Assembly: GCA_002325825.1 (NCBI GenBank)
Contig: DCSW01000007.1
Location: 1,232-21,115, forward strand
DNA length: 19,884 nt
Direction: 5' to 3'
Source of the DNA: Collimonas sp. UBA1456
GTDB taxonomy: Bacteria > Pseudomonadota > Gammaproteobacteria > Burkholderiales > Burkholderiaceae_D
Program-made: the position numbers and the translations under genes
Notes under the pieces: model-generated
What the model was told of the DNA's origin: nothing
Databases searched by the model: none
Seen by the model: the letters and a program-made list of their open reading frames with translations, nothing else
Part shown: positions 7,924 to 15,462 of the stretch, one piece after another
Layout of the letters: each line of letters begins with the position of its first letter
How positions within the stretch are numbered: position 1 is the stretch's first letter

Positions 7924-8595
7924 TCAGATCCGCCTGATAGTTGCGTACCAGTCGAGCACCTGTTCAACCACCTGATCGGCGGTCATCACAGAAGTATCCA
8001 GCAAATACGCCCCTTCAGCAGCCTTCAACGGAGCAGAGCTCCGATTGGTATCGCGCGCATCACGTTCCGTCAAATTTTTTAAGAGTTCTTGCATAATAGC
8101 AGAAAAACCCTTTTTAATCAATTGCTTATAGCGCCGTTGCGCCCTGGCCTCGATACTCGCGATTAAAAACACTTTCAAACTGGCATGTGGAAAAATCACA
8201 GTCCCCATGTCGCGACCATCAGCAACTAATCCCGGATGTTGACGAAAACTCCGTTGTAAATCGTACAAGGCTTGTCTTACTGTTGGTATAGTGGCAATCT
8301 TCGAGGCCAGATTACCGACTGCTTCGGCACGAATATCGTTCGATACATCCTCGTTTGCCCAAAAAATGTGCGCGCCCTTGAAATGGCAATGCAAATGCTC
8401 GGCCAACTTGGTCAGCGCATGCTCGTCGTCCAGCGCGATGTTACGGCGTAAAACCGACAATGCCATCAGTCGATACAAGGCTCCGGAATCGAGATAATGA
8501 AAACAGAGATGCTGAGCAACCCTTTGCGCCACCGTGCCCTTGCCGGATGCCGTTAGACCATCGATAGTAATGACAGGAATGTGGGTGTTGGACAT
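7924..8595 (-). CDS. cmk: cytidylate kinase
   Basis: Phosphorylates CMP and dCMP with ATP, recycling pyrimidine nucleotides from RNA and lipid turnover. The 223-residue protein has the P-loop GLTASGKGT (13-21) and LDSGALYR (35-42) for nucleotide monophosphate binding. It also has VADGRDMGTVIFP (124-136) and the arginine-rich lid ERDARDTNRSSAPL (177-190). Length and motifs are normal for the bacterial Cmk family. It begins MSNTHIPVITIDG; the ribosome site is weak. In many betaproteobacteria cmk directly follows aroA and precedes rpsA; here a broken SNF2 helicase gene lies between aroA and cmk. Confidence 0.96.
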   Translation of the reverse strand: MSNTHIPVITIDGLTASGKGTVAQRVAQHLCFHYLDSGALYRLMALSVLRRNIALDDEHALTKLAEHLHCHFKGAHIFWANEDVSNDIRAEAVGNLASKIATIPTVRQALYDLQRSFRQHPGLVADGRDMGTVIFPHASLKVFLIASIEARAQRRYKQLIKKGFSAIMQELLKNLTERDARDTNRSSAPLKAAEGAYLLDTSVMTADQVVEQVLDWYATIRRI

Positions 8596-8650
8596 GAGAA
8601 TATTCGGTTGTAATTAAAAAACAAGAACAATACTTCATGATTCACTATGG

Positions 8651-10798
8651 TTATGCGTCAGCCAACGGCGCAAAAATGGCCTGCAAATCATCCTAAGTTA
8701 ATTAGGCATTCTGGGCCTCGCTGGCAGATTGCCAACATCGCTTACGCCAGATCGGCTCTCTTCTGCAGCAACAACTGGATGCTTTCTTCTACAGTGCTCT
8801 TGGCGATCAGCCTATAGGCAGATATCGTCTTGTCCTGGCCGATGCACCAAGCGCGATCGGCGGCTTGACTTTCAGCTGCCGGATTCCACCATGGATCGTA
8901 ATAAATCACAATGTCAGCAGCAGTCAGATTGAGGCCAACGCCGCCTACTTTCAGGCTAATCAGACACACCGAAGTTTCCCCTTCTAGGAACATCCACACC
9001 GGCTCGACCCGATCCTGAGTGGCGCCTGTCAGCATCACGTAACTGACATCGCGTCGCTCCAGCTCCCCGAAAATCAGCCCGAGCATACTTGTAAATTGCG
9101 AGAACACCAGAATGTGACGGCCTTCCTGGGCACAAGTCTTCCAATATGCCCAGAAACTCGACCAGATTCTCCGACGGCGCATCAAGCGGGGACAGCCCAT
9201 CCCTTCTTCCAACAGATCGGTCTTGATCAGGTGCGAATCGCAGCATACTTGACGCAACTTCAGCAACGCTTACAGAATCACGATATGGCTACACGTCACT
9301 CCTTTTTTCCGCGACCTCTTCGCGCACCTTTTTATCCATCACCAGCTGCACTTTTTCGTACAGATCGCGCTGCGCACCGGTCAAGGTCGCACTACGCATC
9401 ATCTCGGTTTTCGGCGGCGATTCAGTGGCGACATTGTCTTTGATACGGCGCAGTAGGAACGGCTTGATGTGCCACCCCAGAATCTTGCGGATGCCGCCGA
9501 AGGTGCCGAGCTTCTGTCCCATGCTCCGCAAGTGATCGCCGCCGACCCAGCGTAGTTTGGCGCCGGCATCGAGATCTGCCAGGCGCGCCGCATCGAGCGT
9601 CGACAAACGTACTGGGCCATCCGTTTCCTCGGAGAAATACACTTCGCCCAACGTGTTCAGAATTGACTTGATGTAGCCCTACGACATCACCATATTGAGG
9701 CCATCTGCCAGTCGCACCCAGAAATTTGTCGGCATCGTCGCGTTGCACCAGCGTGCACAGATCTAAGTCATGCGGCGCCTGACGGATCAGATCAATCAGT
9801 AACGGAAGCAATGGCACGTGCTGGTGATTGATCACGATGCTGAGCTCGAGCAAGGACTACCGAAAGCCCACCTCCGCCTTCTGATCGCGCACGATTTTTT
9901 CGATGTCAGCCTGCGTGTTGCGACTCAGAGTCGGCGCAAACAACGTCGATACCAGTTCGCCGTTATAACGGAAATGAAGCTCATCAAAATCCTGCATCGC
10001 AGGGTTGCTGACAGCTGGCACATTACCGAGAACCAGAAACGGTTGCAGCGCAATATTCTGATAAATGGTTTGCGGAATTTGCGGCGGAGATGTGATCACT
10101 TCGTGCAAGCCCTGCGCCGCAATTGCTACGCCACCGCCAGCCGATCATCCGAGTCGAGCAACGGCACCTGAATCACCAGGTCGTTGAGCACTTTGCTAGG
10201 AATCCTGGTGTCGCGATACGACAGCAGCAGCTCTCCACATGACAGATTATCGATACACCAGGGGGACTCTGTCGACAGCAGCTAATCGATGTTCTTACGC
10301 GCCGACGTCTGATTCGGCATCAAGTCGTCGCTCTACTCAGCTTCAAATTGCCAACCGAGTTGCAACTTGTTGCTGCTGACATTCCTGCTGCCATCATCCC
10401 AAACTGGCCATTCGGACCTTGCACAAATGTAGCAACGCCTTCTTGCTATTATAGATGGAAGACAGCACAAATACGACATGATGCGTGGCGGATTTCTGAT
10501 ACAAACCAAGCAGCAGCAGCGTTAGCACCGGTAATTTCACTTTCGACGCGCACCAGCCATCCTGCCATCGGTAGAGCAAGTGTTCGATAGCAGTGCCGAG
10601 GTGTCGGTGATGGCTTGGGTAAAGCCGTAGGAATTACCGCCGTCACCGCCTGATTATGCGGCTGTAGGGAGGAGACACCCGGGCACTGCCGGAGCGCTGC
10701 AGAGCAAACATCCGACGCTGCAGCACGTATTCCTGAGAACGATCATAAAGGTTACCCGGGCGAAACAGGTCAAGCACATCGTCAAGTATCAAATTCAT
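8651..10798 (-). pseudogene. SNF2-family helicase, decayed, ATPase motor deleted
   Basis: Remnant of a large bacterial SNF2/RapA-like DNA translocase. The start at 10798 gives MNLILDDVLDLFRPGNLYDR, soon followed by stops. Pieces in shifting frames follow, such as HVPLLPLLIDLIRQAPHDLD (near 9800). Then comes the bacterial SNF2-associated segment EETDGPVRLSTLDAARLADL and LRWVGGDHLRSMGQKLGTFG. At about 9480 this joins directly to HIKPFLLRRIKDNVA, which in intact relatives comes after the ATPase lobe, so the Walker A and DEAH lobe is missing. The second lobe is partly readable: LKLRQVCCDSHLIKTDL, HILVFSQFTSML, LISLKVGGVGLNLTAADIVI and YDPWWNPAAESQAADRAW. It is interrupted by a TAA near 9267 and by frameshifts around 9140-9200. 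The native end DDLQAIFAPLADA stops at 8651. Intact relatives are roughly twice as long. It begins 15 bases after aroA. Confidence 0.92.
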
Positions 10799-10813
10799 GC
10801 GCGGTCTATCAAC

Positions 10814-12154
10814 TTACAACAGTGTCTGTTCGGTGATTTTCGTAAACACACTAAAATAATCAGGGAAGGTCTTGGCCACGCATTTCGGATCGTTAATGCG
10901 TACCGTAGTGCCGCGCCGCGCCGCGCCGTCGAGCGAGGCCAACGAAAAGCACATGGCCATACGATGGTCGTCATAGGTGATGATGGTGGCTGGCAGCAGT
11001 TGCAACGGCGGTGTCACGCGCAGGTAATCGCTGCCCTCTTCGATGATTGCGCCCAGTTTGCGCAGCTCGGTCGCCATCGCATTCAGACGGTCAGTTTCCT
11101 TGACGCGCCAGCTGGCGATATTGCGCAAGGTACTCGGGCCGTCTGCGTATAGCGCAACCACCGCAATCGTCATCGCGGCATCGGGAATGTGATTGAAATC
11201 GGCATCGATGGCTTTCAATACGCCATTAGAGGACGACTCGATCCAGTTATCGCCCATCGTGATCGTGGCACCCATTTGTTGCAATGCATCGACAAAACGC
11301 ACATCGCCCTGAATGCTTTCCTTGCCGACACCCTCGACCCGCAATGGACCGCCGGCAATCGCCCCGGCCGCCAGAAAATAAGACGCCGAAGACGCATCGC
11401 CTTCGACGTAAATATTGTGCGGAGTTTGATACCGCTGTCCCGCCGCCACGGTAAACGACTGCCAGCCGTCACGTTCCACGGCCACACCAAAACGGCACAT
11501 CAGATTCAGCGTGATTTCAATATAAGGCTTGGAGATCAGGTCACCGATCACCTCGATCGTTAGCGCATCATGCTTCGCCATCAACGGTGCCGCCATCAAC
11601 AGTGCGGTCAAAAACTGGCTAGAGACGTTACCGCGCACCTGCATCCGCTGCGCATGCAACTGGCCGCTCTGGATATGCAATGGTGGGTAACCGGCCACAC
11701 CTGTGTAGGCAATACGGATACCGACTGCATTCAAGGCATCGACCAGATCGCCAATCGGCCGCCCGTTCATGCGCGCCACCCCATGCAGCTTGTAGTCGCC
11801 GCCGATTGCCGCCAACGTTGCCGCCAGCGGGCGGATAGCGGTGCCGGCATTGCCCATGAACAAATCCCTCCGGCGCACCGGAAAACTGCCGTTGCTGCCC
11901 TGTACAACATAGGTTCGCGATGCTTCTTGCTGGTTCCAGACAACGCCCAATTGCTTGAGCGCCATCAGCATCACCAGCGTATCGTCCGATACCAGCAGAT
12001 CGTGAATCTGCGTGGTACCATTGGCCAGTGCCGCCAACAGCAGGGTGCGATTGGAAATGCTCTTGGAGCCGGGCAGACGGACCGTCCCGCGCACCTGTGC
12101 GACCGGATACAGATCCAGATAATGCGGGTAGTGCTGTATTCGTTGGGTACTCAT
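10814..12154 (-). CDS. aroA: 3-phosphoshikimate 1-carboxyvinyltransferase (EPSP synthase)
   Basis: Joins shikimate 3-phosphate and phosphoenolpyruvate, the sixth step to chorismate; cytoplasmic. The 446-residue protein has LPGSKSISNRTLLLAAL (27-43) with Lys31, and GNAGTAIRPL (101-110). It also has SSQFLTALLMA (178-188), PDAAMT (324-329) and SWRVKETDRLNAMATEL (348-364), plus the late YDDHRMAM motif. It is a class I enzyme with Ile where many relatives have Met in the GNAGTAM motif. The start at 12154 is chosen because MSTQRIQHYPHYLDLYPV begins the family domain and AAGGTGG lies just upstream. The open frame continues 62 codons further, but those codons are the tail of dead tyrA. The aroA ATG overlaps the old tyrA TGA by one base (TGATG), which implies translational coupling in the ancestor. 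Confidence 0.96.
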   Translation of the reverse strand: MSTQRIQHYPHYLDLYPVAQVRGTVRLPGSKSISNRTLLLAALANGTTQIHDLLVSDDTLVMLMALKQLGVVWNQQEASRTYVVQGSNGSFPVRRRDLFMGNAGTAIRPLAATLAAIGGDYKLHGVARMNGRPIGDLVDALNAVGIRIAYTGVAGYPPLHIQSGQLHAQRMQVRGNVSSQFLTALLMAAPLMAKHDALTIEVIGDLISKPYIEITLNLMCRFGVAVERDGWQSFTVAAGQRYQTPHNIYVEGDASSASYFLAAGAIAGGPLRVEGVGKESIQGDVRFVDALQQMGATITMGDNWIESSSNGVLKAIDADFNHIPDAAMTIAVVALYADGPSTLRNIASWRVKETDRLNAMATELRKLGAIIEEGSDYLRVTPPLQLLPATIITYDDHRMAMCFSLASLDGAARRGTTVRINDPKCVAKTFPDYFSVFTKITEQTLL

Positions 12155-12732
12155 CAATTGCCACCTTCTTTGTTCTGTTGTTCGGCCGTCTCGATTGCGC
12201 CGATCCAGCTGTACCAAGCCTTTTGCGCATTGCTGTGGATCGCCTCGATAGCCGGAGCGTCGTCTGACGCCACTAGAGACCAACACATGCGGCAAATGGC
12301 TGACCGCCGTAAAAATTGCGTCATGCTGCTGTGCAGACACGAAGTGAATCGGGGCGCCACATTTCCGCCACGCGGCCGCCAGCTTGGCGATATCCTATTC
12401 GGTATTTTTCGGCAACGGCGTTAACACCGCTCTCTTGCCAACATACAGATCAGCCACCTCTGCCTCAGGACTGTTCTATTCGCGTCCAGCGATTGGATAG
12501 CCGGGTACGAATTGATCGATCTTGCTGCCCAGTGCTACCCTTGCCGCCACTATCACATCGGACTTGGTACGGCGGACTTAGTACTACCGGCGTCGGTAAC
12601 GATAGTCCCTGCTGGCAGATGCGGTGCGATGCTGCTCAGAATGAGCGGCGGTCGGCGCCGCTGACGGCATCTGCAACTGAAGTGACGGCATGTCGACCAA
12701 CACCAACTATCCGCTCTACTGTGCCGACCTTC
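12154..12732 (-). pseudogene. tyrA: prephenate dehydrogenase, decayed
   Basis: Remnant of TyrA, which makes 4-hydroxyphenylpyruvate for tyrosine. Reading on the minus strand from the hisC junction, KKVGTVERIVGVGRH is seen with the GxGxxG dinucleotide loop between KKV and TVERI deleted. VTSVADAVSGAD follows, then LSSIAPHLPAGTIVTDAGST. A 14-base near-tandem duplication near 12559-12586 shifts the frame, after which KSDVIVAARVALGSKIDQFV and PGYPIAGRE run into a stop. The end of the enzyme is visible as VSAQQHDAIFTAVSHLPHVL joined, after a deletion of several tens of codons, to SDDAPAIEAIHSNAQKAW and the native tail ETAEQQNKEGGN, whose TGA stop overlaps the aroA start. Total length is about two thirds of the usual ~290 codons. 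The enzyme is certainly dead, yet its last codons and the aroA ribosome site are clean. Confidence 0.92.
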
Positions 12733-12948
12733 TTAACCGTTAGCATCCGGATAATGACCGATATCGGCGACTGCCTGCTGCATCTCTAGGCACACCAATT
12801 CCAGCATTCCTAGCGGATCTTCATTGGATGCCAGCTTGATAATCTTGGCTTCGTCGAGATCGAACTCGCCCGCGATTCCGGCAATCGGCTTACCACTTTG
12901 ATACATGGCGATGGTGCGCACATACTCCGGATCTAATTGACTTGACAT
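12733..12948 (-). pseudogene. hisC: HisC-type aminotransferase, 5' fragment
   Basis: Only the first 71 codons of a ~360-codon gene remain. They read MSSQLDPEYVRTIAMYQSGK, then EFDLDEAKIIKLASNEDPLG and IGHYPDANG, the N-terminal arm of histidinol-phosphate/aromatic aminotransferases (family: KLASNENPLGxP and RYPDxxG). Directly after DANG a TAA appears and the neighbouring frame becomes tyrA, so one deletion removed the rest of hisC, including the PLP lysine, together with the very start of tyrA. In betaproteobacteria the hisC copy between pheA and tyrA probably serves phenylalanine/tyrosine transamination, and a separate hisC in the histidine operon is usual. Loss here therefore need not mean histidine auxotrophy. 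The start lies 61 bases past the pheA stop. Confidence 0.92.
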
Positions 12949-13009
12949 TGTCTACTTTCGAAACGAAATATTGAAAGATAGAAGTAACGAAGAATAGCAC
13001 CAGGCCGGA

Positions 13010-14084
13010 TCAAGAACTGCGCGGGTACGATCCCAGGAACTTGTAGAACGCAGCGTTCTGTTTCAAGTCGGCCAGCGCCTTGATCAACTTGTCGTCATCC
13101 GCATGACCTTCGATGTCAACATAAAAATAATATTCCCACGCACCCATACGGGCTGGCCGCGACTCGAAACGCGTCATCGACACGCCATGCTGGGCAAGTG
13201 GCGCCAGCAATTTGTAAACGGCGCCCACCTTGTTCGCCACCGCTAGCACCAAGGAAGTCTGGTCCTTGCCGCTAGCGGCAGTTTGCAGACGTCCGATCAC
13301 GGCAAAACGGATGCGATTGTGTGGGTCATCCTGAATGTGGGCACCGACAATCTGCAGGCCGTATTTTTCTGCCGCGGTCTCACCGGCAATCCCAGCCATG
13401 GTCGGGTTCTCACTCGCCATGCGCGCCGCTTCGGCATTAGAGGCCACCACCTGCCGTTCCAGCAACAGATAATGCTGATTGAACTAGGCATTGCATTGCG
13501 CCAGCGCTTGCGCATGTGCGCAAATGCGACTCACCGCAACCATCGTGCCATCCTTGCTCATCAAGCTGTGATGCACCGGGATAAAGACTTCGCTGCTGAT
13601 ACTGAGCGTGGTTTGCAGTAGCAGGTCGAGGGTGCGATTGATCACACCTTCGGACGAATTCTCGATCGGTACTACGCCGAAATCAGCGGTGCCAGCTTCG
13701 GCCGCACGGAATACCTCATCAATCGACACGCAAGACAGGGGCTCTCCACTGCGTGGCCGAACTGCTGGTACACCGCCTGCTCGCTGAAGGTACCGGCCGG
13801 GCCTAGATAGGCCACGATAACGCGCTTTTCGAGAGCGCGACAAGCTGATATCACTTCACGGAAAATGGTCTGCACATCGCTGTCTTGCAACGGGCCGAGA
13901 TTACTCTCGGCAACCTTGAGCAGCACCTGTGCTCACGTTCGGGAAGGAACACTGGCGCGTTGGTCTGGACCTTGACGTGGTCAACCTCTTGCACAATTTG
14001 CGCACGGAGATTGAGTAAGCCCAGGATTTCCACATCGATGGCTTCAATCCGTTGACGCAAGGTCAGGAGTTTATCTTCGCTCAT
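13010..14084 (-). pseudogene. pheA: chorismate mutase/prephenate dehydratase, decayed
   Basis: Remnant of the bifunctional P-protein that converts chorismate to phenylpyruvate. The start at 14084 opens the mutase domain (MSEDKLLTLRQRIEAIDVEI). After FLPEREH the frame shifts near 13935 and continues as VLLKVAESNLGPLQDSDVQ and REVISACRALEK. The dehydratase domain follows: VAYLGPAGTFSEQAVYQQFG, a second frameshift near 13740, then CVSIDEVFRAAEAGTADFGV and PIENSSEGVINRTLDLLL. A TGG-to-TAG stop replaces Trp in ALAQCNA-W-FNQHY near 13481. The catalytic TRF motif reads NRIRFAVIG, so its threonine is Ile. The ACT regulatory domain (GVSMTRFESRPARMG) and the end at 13010 are intact. Total length is close to normal, so inactivation is by point changes. 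It follows serC by 82 bases. Confidence 0.94.
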
Positions 14085-14166
14085 GATGACTGTAATTTCT
14101 CTATCTGTAGTTCTGCTGTCGGGTAACACAGGCAATCACCGACAACGAAAAAACTCTGCTAATTCC

Positions 14167-15267
14167 TTAGCCGCGATGCTTTTCAAACTCTTTCAGGTAA
14201 TCGACCAACGCCTGCACGCCTTCAACCGGCATTGCGTTATAGATCGATGCGCGCATGCCGCCTACCGACTTGTGCCCTTTCAGCTGTAACAAGCCGCGGT
14301 CCTTGGCGCCGACCAGGAACTCCTCATTCAGCGCTTCGTCGTCCAGGAAGAATGGCACGTTCATGCGCGAGCGGCAATCGCTGACGGTCTTGGTGCGGTA
14401 AAAATCGGTGGAATCCAGATGCTCGTATAACAACGCCGCCTTGGCGATATTGCGCTGCTCCAGGGCGGCGACGCCGCCCTGTTTTTTGATCCAGCGAAAG
14501 ACCAGTCCAGCGATGTAAATCGCATAGGTCGGCGGCGTGTTATACATCGAATCGTTGTCAGCGACGATTTTCCAGTTGAATGCCGACGGGCAGGCCGGCA
14601 ATGCATGGCCCAGCAAATCTTCCCGCACCAGCACCAACGTCAGACCGGCAGGGCCGATATTTTTTTGCGCGCCGCCGTAGATCACGCCGTATTTGGAAAC
14701 ATCAACCACGCGCGACAGGATGTGCGACGACATATCGGCCACTAGCGGCGCATGATTGGTCTCGTGTGCAATATCGGGAGTGAATTGGTACTCGACGCCA
14801 TCGATCGTTTCATTGGTGCAGATATGCACATAGGCCGGGTCTTTCGACAACTGCCAGCTATCGCGCGCCGGAATGTGAGAAAATTGTTCCGGTTCCGAGG
14901 AAGCGGCGACATTAACATTGCCGTAACGTTTGGCTTCCTTCAGCGATTTGGTCGACCAGAAACCGGTATTGATGTAATCGATGGTTGCCGGCTGACCCTT
15001 GTGTTCCATCAGATTCAACGGCACGATCGCATTTTCTGCAATCGCACCGCCTTGCATGAAGAGCAGCTTGTAATTCGATGGCACCGCAAACAGCTCGATG
15101 AAATCCTGCTGCGCAGCCGCCAGAATCGACATGAATTCTTTGCCACGATGGCTCATTTCCATCACCGACATGCCGCTACCATGCCAGTCCGACATTTCGG
15201 CCGCAGCTTGCTGTAGCACTTCTTTCGGCAATACGGCGGGGCCAGCGGAAAAATTGTAGATAGGCAT
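14167..15267 (-). CDS. serC: phosphoserine aminotransferase
   Basis: A PLP enzyme that makes 3-phosphoserine from 3-phosphohydroxypyruvate and glutamate, and also acts in pyridoxal 5'-phosphate synthesis. The 366-residue protein opens MPIYNFSAGPAVLPKEVLQQ and has HGSGMSVMEMSHRGKEF (29-45). It also has MQGGAIAENAIVPLNLM (71-87), TGFWSTKS (101-108), and the PLP-lysine site GGAQKNIGPAGLTLV (198-212) with Lys202. The conserved C-terminal GHKSVGGMRASIYNAMP (331-347) is intact. The frame is open 32 codons further upstream, but family similarity begins at 15267. The ribosome site is weak. The gene lies between gyrA and the broken pheA, in the order typical of betaproteobacteria. Retention while pheA is lost suggests it is needed for serine or PLP. 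Confidence 0.96.
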   Translation of the reverse strand: MPIYNFSAGPAVLPKEVLQQAAAEMSDWHGSGMSVMEMSHRGKEFMSILAAAQQDFIELFAVPSNYKLLFMQGGAIAENAIVPLNLMEHKGQPATIDYINTGFWSTKSLKEAKRYGNVNVAASSEPEQFSHIPARDSWQLSKDPAYVHICTNETIDGVEYQFTPDIAHETNHAPLVADMSSHILSRVVDVSKYGVIYGGAQKNIGPAGLTLVLVREDLLGHALPACPSAFNWKIVADNDSMYNTPPTYAIYIAGLVFRWIKKQGGVAALEQRNIAKAALLYEHLDSTDFYRTKTVSDCRSRMNVPFFLDDEALNEEFLVGAKDRGLLQLKGHKSVGGMRASIYNAMPVEGVQALVDYLKEFEKHRG

Positions 15268-15419
15268 GATGAATGTCGTCAGATAAAAGCCAGGATTACA
15301 GAAACTGTAGATTACGAGCCAACGGATGGCGCTGCTTTTTTGATATTGTTGATTTAATGCCAAGCGATACGCGGCTGCTTAGTGCATACCGCGGCCAGCA
15401 AATTTAAACATGAACACTA

Positions 15420-15453
15420 CCGTGCGATCCGAGCCACGGCCCGGATCGCACGG
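15420..15453 (-). terminator. hairpin just after gyrA, terminator-like without U-run
   Basis: A perfect 12-bp stem (ccgtgcgatccg at 15420-15431 with cggatcgcacgg at 15442-15453) encloses a 10-base loop, 9 bases past the gyrA stop. On the minus strand it is followed by TAGTGTTCATG, with no U-tract. The position suggests a transcript end or a 3'-end stabiliser; true intrinsic termination is uncertain. Confidence 0.5.
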
Positions 15454-15462
15454 CTTGACAAT

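Noticed and set aside
12155..12340. TyrA-AroA fusion protein (62 extra N-terminal codons on aroA)
   Set aside because: The first part (SAQQHDAIFTAVSHLPHVL) is a TyrA fragment that then leaves the TyrA frame. The open frame into aroA is accidental, and aroA has its own start and ribosome site.
13010..13465. A functional stand-alone ACT/regulatory protein from the 3' part of pheA
   Set aside because: It begins in mid-domain after a Trp-to-stop change, has no ribosome site, and its catalytic motif is mutated.
15268..15363. 32-codon extension of serC
   Set aside because: SerC proteins begin at the MPIYNFSAGPA-type sequence; the upstream part has no similarity.
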